DNA from: an uncultured Methylobacter sp.
GTDB taxonomy: Bacteria; Pseudomonadota; Gammaproteobacteria; Methylococcales; Methylomonadaceae
Direction: 5' to 3'
Assembly: GCA_903831545.1 (NCBI GenBank)
Contig: CAIKYI010000090.1
Coordinates: forward strand, 1 to 17,935
Length of the DNA stretch: 17,935 bases
The notes under the pieces are model-generated. The model was given only the letters and a program-made list of their open reading frames with translations. It searched no databases and was not told the origin of the DNA. Shown here piece after piece: positions 14,856-17,935 of the stretch; position 1 is the first letter of the stretch; each line of letters starts with the position of its first letter. The translations under genes were made by a program, and so were the position numbers.

Positions 14856-15761
14856 ATGAACGATGATAGGCGATCGCACGAAGCTTCGACTCTAAGAGCG
14901 TTCTTTGACGACCAGTTGCAGCATTTGCATAAATTGTTCGGCGGTCATGTTCAAGGCCTGGACCATGAGCAACACGCAGAACAAGACCGGCAGATTGTGG
15001 AAAGTTTTGTTGATGCTTCAAACAATAAGATGCGAGCCGTACAGGGTTACTCCCATAAGTTAAGAAAACATGTGGTAGCTTTGTATAGCCATGTACTTAG
15101 TGTTGCAGATGAAATTCCTCCGCCAGTCGAGTTAAATCTGCAAAGCTTCGGAACAGAACCTATAGTCAATGCGCTGTTTGTTAACAGCGACGATGCCAAC
15201 AAGTTTTTTAAAACGGATCATGATATTGACGTCTATTTGCGCGCCCATGCCAATGAGCAACTCCCGAAGTTGTATGCACTGATAACAGCCAGTAAAAGTG
15301 AAAAGCGAATGCTGGGCGTAGGTATGCAAGGTGATATGTTGATACGTGAAGTACCTCAACAGGCGGTTAATTTTTCATCACATAAAATTCATACGCCTTG
15401 TGCCAGTAGTTCAGAGCTAAGTATATTGCTAAAAAAATATCTGTTTGATTGTGTGGTGATCCTGGTTAAGCAGGAGCTGGCTTCTCGAATGATTAAGCAA
15501 ACCAATAATTTTGTAAAAGATTCTTATGAGTTACGGGTAAAGAGTCTGGCCAATCCGGATGTTTATATGGGCGCATTGATCGAGTATCTTGAAACCCCCG
15601 GGAAACTGTTGAGCATTGAAAAAATGCATTTCAAGCTCAGCAAGTTAGGGATTAAATTGGCTGACCATGACATGCAAAGTGCCAATGAGTTTGACATACA
15701 TGAACTTACCTGGAGTGACAACACCAAAGAAGTGGCGTTACAAATAGCCCTGGTACGATGA
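14856..15761 (+). CDS. Uncharacterised 301-residue protein, no family recognised
   Basis: I do not recognise this protein. It is a long uninterrupted frame with normal codon use and predicted soluble content: no signal peptide, no membrane segment. The first half is acidic, histidine-rich and helical (HLHKLFGGHVQGLDHEQHAEQ). A more structured centre follows (NALFVNSDDANKFFKTDHDI, about 106-125; GDMLIREVPQQAVNFSSHKI, about 159-178). The helical C-terminal half contains KYLFDCVVILVKQELASRM. Two cysteines (about 182 and 195) are too few to suggest a metal cluster. The ATG at 14856 lacks a strong ribosome binding site. It starts 75 nt after the DUF1993 gene and converges with uvrB, its stop only 11 nt from the uvrB stop. 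It is likely a real gene; function unknown. Confidence 0.75.
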   Translation: MNDDRRSHEASTLRAFFDDQLQHLHKLFGGHVQGLDHEQHAEQDRQIVESFVDASNNKMRAVQGYSHKLRKHVVALYSHVLSVADEIPPPVELNLQSFGTEPIVNALFVNSDDANKFFKTDHDIDVYLRAHANEQLPKLYALITASKSEKRMLGVGMQGDMLIREVPQQAVNFSSHKIHTPCASSSELSILLKKYLFDCVVILVKQELASRMIKQTNNFVKDSYELRVKSLANPDVYMGALIEYLETPGKLLSIEKMHFKLSKLGIKLADHDMQSANEFDIHELTWSDNTKEVALQIALVR

Positions 15762-15772
15762 TTCTAGGTAAC

Positions 15773-17784
15773 CTAAATTAACATCAGGTCTTGCAGCACT
15801 TTAATTTCATCCCTGATTTTTGCCGCCTGTTCAAATTCCAGATTCTTTGCATGCTGATACATCGCATCTTCAAGTTGCTTTAGTTTCTTGCCGGCCTGTT
15901 TTGGAGTCAGGGAGGCCTTGTAGTCGGAAGGGAATTCAGCCACTTTACTCAGTAACTTGTTGGCGTTAGTCAATCCTGAGCCGGGTATTGATACTTGCAA
16001 AATGTCGGTGACCGACTTGAAAATGGTTGTCGGTTTTATGTGATGCTCTATATTGAACTGGTGTTGTTTTTCGCGGCGACGTTCGGTCTCGTCAATTGCC
16101 TGCTGCATGGATTTGGTGATTTTATCGCCATACAAAATTGCCTTACCGTTTACGTTTCTCGCCGCCCGGCCTATGGTTTGTACCAGAGAAACCACCGAAC
16201 GCAGAAAGCCTTCCTTGTCGGCATCCAGAATTGCAACCAGAGACACTTCGGGTATATCAAGTCCTTCGCGTAACAAGTTTATACCCACCAACACATCAAA
16301 TTGCCCCAGTCGTAAATCACGTATAATTTCAACTCTTTCCACGGTATCAATGTCTGAATGCAAATAACGCACCCGCACGCCGTTTTCCGACAAATATTCG
16401 GTTAAATCTTAGGACATTCTTTTGGTTAGCGTGGTCACCAAAACGCGTTCTTTAACCGCAACACGCTTGTGAATTTCAGATAACAAATCGTCAATCTGGG
16501 TGGTGGCGGGGCGCACTTCAACAACCGGATCAAGCAAGCCGGTCGGTCTCACTACCTGCTCGGCAAACACGCCAGAGTGTTCTCTTTCGTAAGGCCCAGG
16601 CGTTGCCGAAACATAAATCCTTTGCGGGGATTTGGTTTCAAATTCATCAAACATTAACGGACGGTTATCCAGCGCGGATGGCAGTCTGAATCCGTATTCA
16701 ACCAGCGTTTCTTTACGTGATCGGTCGCCTTTATACATTGCGCCGATCTGTGGCACGGCGACATGGCTTTCATCAATAATCACCAGCGCATTGTCGCGTA
16801 AATAATCAAACATCGTCGGCGGAGATTCCCCTGCGTTTCTGCCGGAAAGATAGCGGGAATAATTTTCAATGCCGGAGCAATAACCAACCTCCAAAATCAT
16901 TTCAATATCAAACAGGGTGCGTTGTTCCAGGCGTTGCGCTTCGACCAGTTTATCCAGCTTGCGTAATTGTTCCAATCGTTCTTTAAGTTCAATTTTGATC
17001 GCTTCAACCGCTTCCAGCAATTGTTCCCGTGGCGTAACGTAATGACTTTTGGGATAAATGGTATAACGCGCCAGTCGTTTTAGAATTTCGCCGGTCAGCG
17101 GATCGAATAAAGACAAGCGTTCCACTTCATCATCGAATAATTCGATTCTTAATGCTTCGCTGTCAGACTCTGCTGGGTAAACATCGATGACCTCTCCGCG
17201 TACCCGGTAGGTAGCACGACGCAAGTCCAGGTCATTGCGGGTATATTGCATTTCCGCCAGCCGCCTTAGAATATCGCGCTGATTGATCATGTCGCCTTTG
17301 ACCAGATGCAACACCATTTTGAAATACGATTCCGGTTCACCCAGGCCGTAAATCGCCGAAACCGTGGCAACCACAATGGTATCGTCCCGTTCGATCAGGG
17401 CTTTGGTAGCGGATAAACGCATTTGTTCGATATGCTCGTTGTTCGCCGCATCTTTATCGATGAAGGTATCCGAGGCGGGAACATAAGCTTCCGGTTGGTA
17501 ATAGTCGTAATAAGAAACAAAATACTCAACGCTGTTTTCCGGAAAAAACTCCTCATCTCCCCGTATAACTGCGCGGCCAGGGTTTTATTGGGTGCCATAA
17601 TCATCGCGGGTCGCTGCACCTGATTAATGACATTGGCAATGGTGAAGGTTTTGCCTGAACCGGTTACGCCAAGCAGAGTTTGATGCACTTCGCCATCATT
17701 CAGGCCTTCGACCAAGGCTTTAATCGCCGTAGGTTGATCCCCTGCAGGTTGAAAGCGACTGTGGAGTTTAAATTTCTTTTTCAC
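15773..17784 (-). pseudogene. uvrB: UvrABC system protein B, disrupted by a frameshift and an in-frame stop
   Basis: UvrB is the damage-verifying helicase-like subunit of nucleotide excision repair: it is loaded by UvrA and recruits UvrC. Restoring one base gives 670 residues, the normal family length (E. coli 673). The first part (GTG start at 17784) has the Walker A GVTGSGKT (39-46). The frame then changes near codon 80 (about 17543-17553). The middle has [22 protein letters not shown] (338-341) and [10 protein letters not shown]. At codon 459 (16409-16411) a TAA stands where the family has a codon between TKRM and DLTEYL; E. coli has glutamate there (GAA to TAA is one change). The last part has [25 protein letters not shown] and an intact C-terminal UVR domain. 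As read, no functional UvrB would be made. Sequencing error is the main alternative. No LexA box is seen upstream. Confidence 0.85.
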
Positions 17785-17828
17785 TTAACATCTCAATAAA
17801 CTTATAAGATTTAACTTCTAACATCGGA

Positions 17829-17857
17829 TTCTTAGTAAGCCGCACATAAGGTATAAT
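17829..17857 (+). promoter_or_regulatory. Probable promoter of the aminotransferase gene
   Basis: A perfect TATAAT at 17852-17857 lies 38 nt before the aminotransferase ATG. The hexamer at 17 bp spacing, TTCTTA (17829-17834), is a weak -35. The predicted transcript start near 17864 would leave a leader of about 32 nt. The opposite-strand uvrB promoter must also lie in this 111-nt divergent gap; a TATAAG on the minus strand (17801-17806) is a candidate -10 without a good -35. Confidence 0.6.
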
Positions 17858-17895
17858 CCACACAATTTTTTAACATTGATTTTACACGGTGAACC

Positions 17896-17935
17896 ATGAG
17901 CATCAAACTTTCCAACAGAGTCCAGTCAGTTAAAC
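17896..17935 (+). CDS. Class I aminotransferase (AspC-like), first 13 codons only
   Basis: The window ends 13 codons into this gene. The visible start MSIKLSNRVQSVK strongly resembles the N-terminus of type I-beta aspartate aminotransferases (MxIKLSxRVQxVKPSPT in many bacteria), PLP-dependent enzymes that interconvert aspartate and oxaloacetate. GGTGA sits close upstream (17889-17893) as a short-spaced ribosome binding site. It is divergent from uvrB. No catalytic residue is inside the window, so the call rests on the N-terminus alone. Confidence 0.65.
   Translation, partial: MSIKLSNRVQSVK

Noticed and set aside
15765..15775. TAGGTAACCTA palindrome between the unknown gene and uvrB as a terminator or operator
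   Set aside because: Only 5-bp arms with one central base, overlapping the uvrB stop codon; too short to interpret.
16409..16411. In-frame TAA in uvrB as a recoded or selenocysteine codon
   Set aside because: Selenocysteine uses TGA, no recoding element is apparent, and E. coli UvrB has glutamate here; mutation or error is far simpler.
1..17935. Mobile elements, prophage, CRISPR arrays, toxin-antitoxin or defence genes
   Set aside because: No transposase, integrase, regularly spaced repeat or recognised defence domain is found; all but two complete genes belong to known conserved families.

Overview
This is a compact, mostly housekeeping stretch of a bacterial chromosome. Gene content and protein sequence point to a gammaproteobacterium: RNase R and RlmB are close to the E. 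coli proteins, SlyX and an SmrA-like protein are present, surE-pcm are coupled, and there is a System I cytochrome c maturation cluster with separate ccmH and ccmI. The moderate-GC, AT-leaning intergenic DNA and a palindromic intergenic repeat would fit a methanotroph of the Methylococcales, but that is a guess from style and not a demonstrated assignment.

Layout from left to right. A 3'-truncated tRNA-Leu(CAG) runs leftward from a near-consensus promoter. Two overlapping rightward genes follow: rnr (RNase R) and rlmB (23S rRNA 2'-O-methyltransferase). Next is a complete cytochrome c maturation set, ccmABCDEFGHI, all rightward and mostly overlapping by 1-8 nt. Its one real gap is 172 nt between ccmB and ccmC and carries a strong intrinsic terminator. 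ccmI overlaps hemN (oxygen-independent coproporphyrinogen III dehydrogenase), so heme synthesis and heme attachment to cytochromes appear to be one transcription unit. slyX closes that unit.

A leftward Smr-domain gene converges on slyX. surE and pcm (survival nucleotidase and protein repair methyltransferase) follow rightward and overlap by 4 nt. They are not followed by the nlpD-rpoS pair that often sits there; instead there is a degenerate palindromic repeat, a DUF1993 gene and a 301-residue protein I do not recognise. The window ends with a leftward uvrB and the first 13 codons of a divergent class I aminotransferase (AspC-like) behind a perfect TATAAT box.

I see no mobile element, phage, CRISPR array or defence locus, and no clear new multi-gene system. 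The most striking observation is that uvrB, the core nucleotide-excision-repair helicase subunit, is broken twice in an otherwise well-conserved reading frame: a one-base frameshift near codon 80 and an in-frame TAA at codon 459. Every other complete gene is intact. The frameshift lies exactly on a U UUU UUC slippery heptamer. True gene decay, sequencing error or partial rescue by slippage are all possible. Secondary points of interest are the terminator and short repeats between ccmAB and ccmC, hemN riding on the ccm operon, and the unknown gene next to uvrB.
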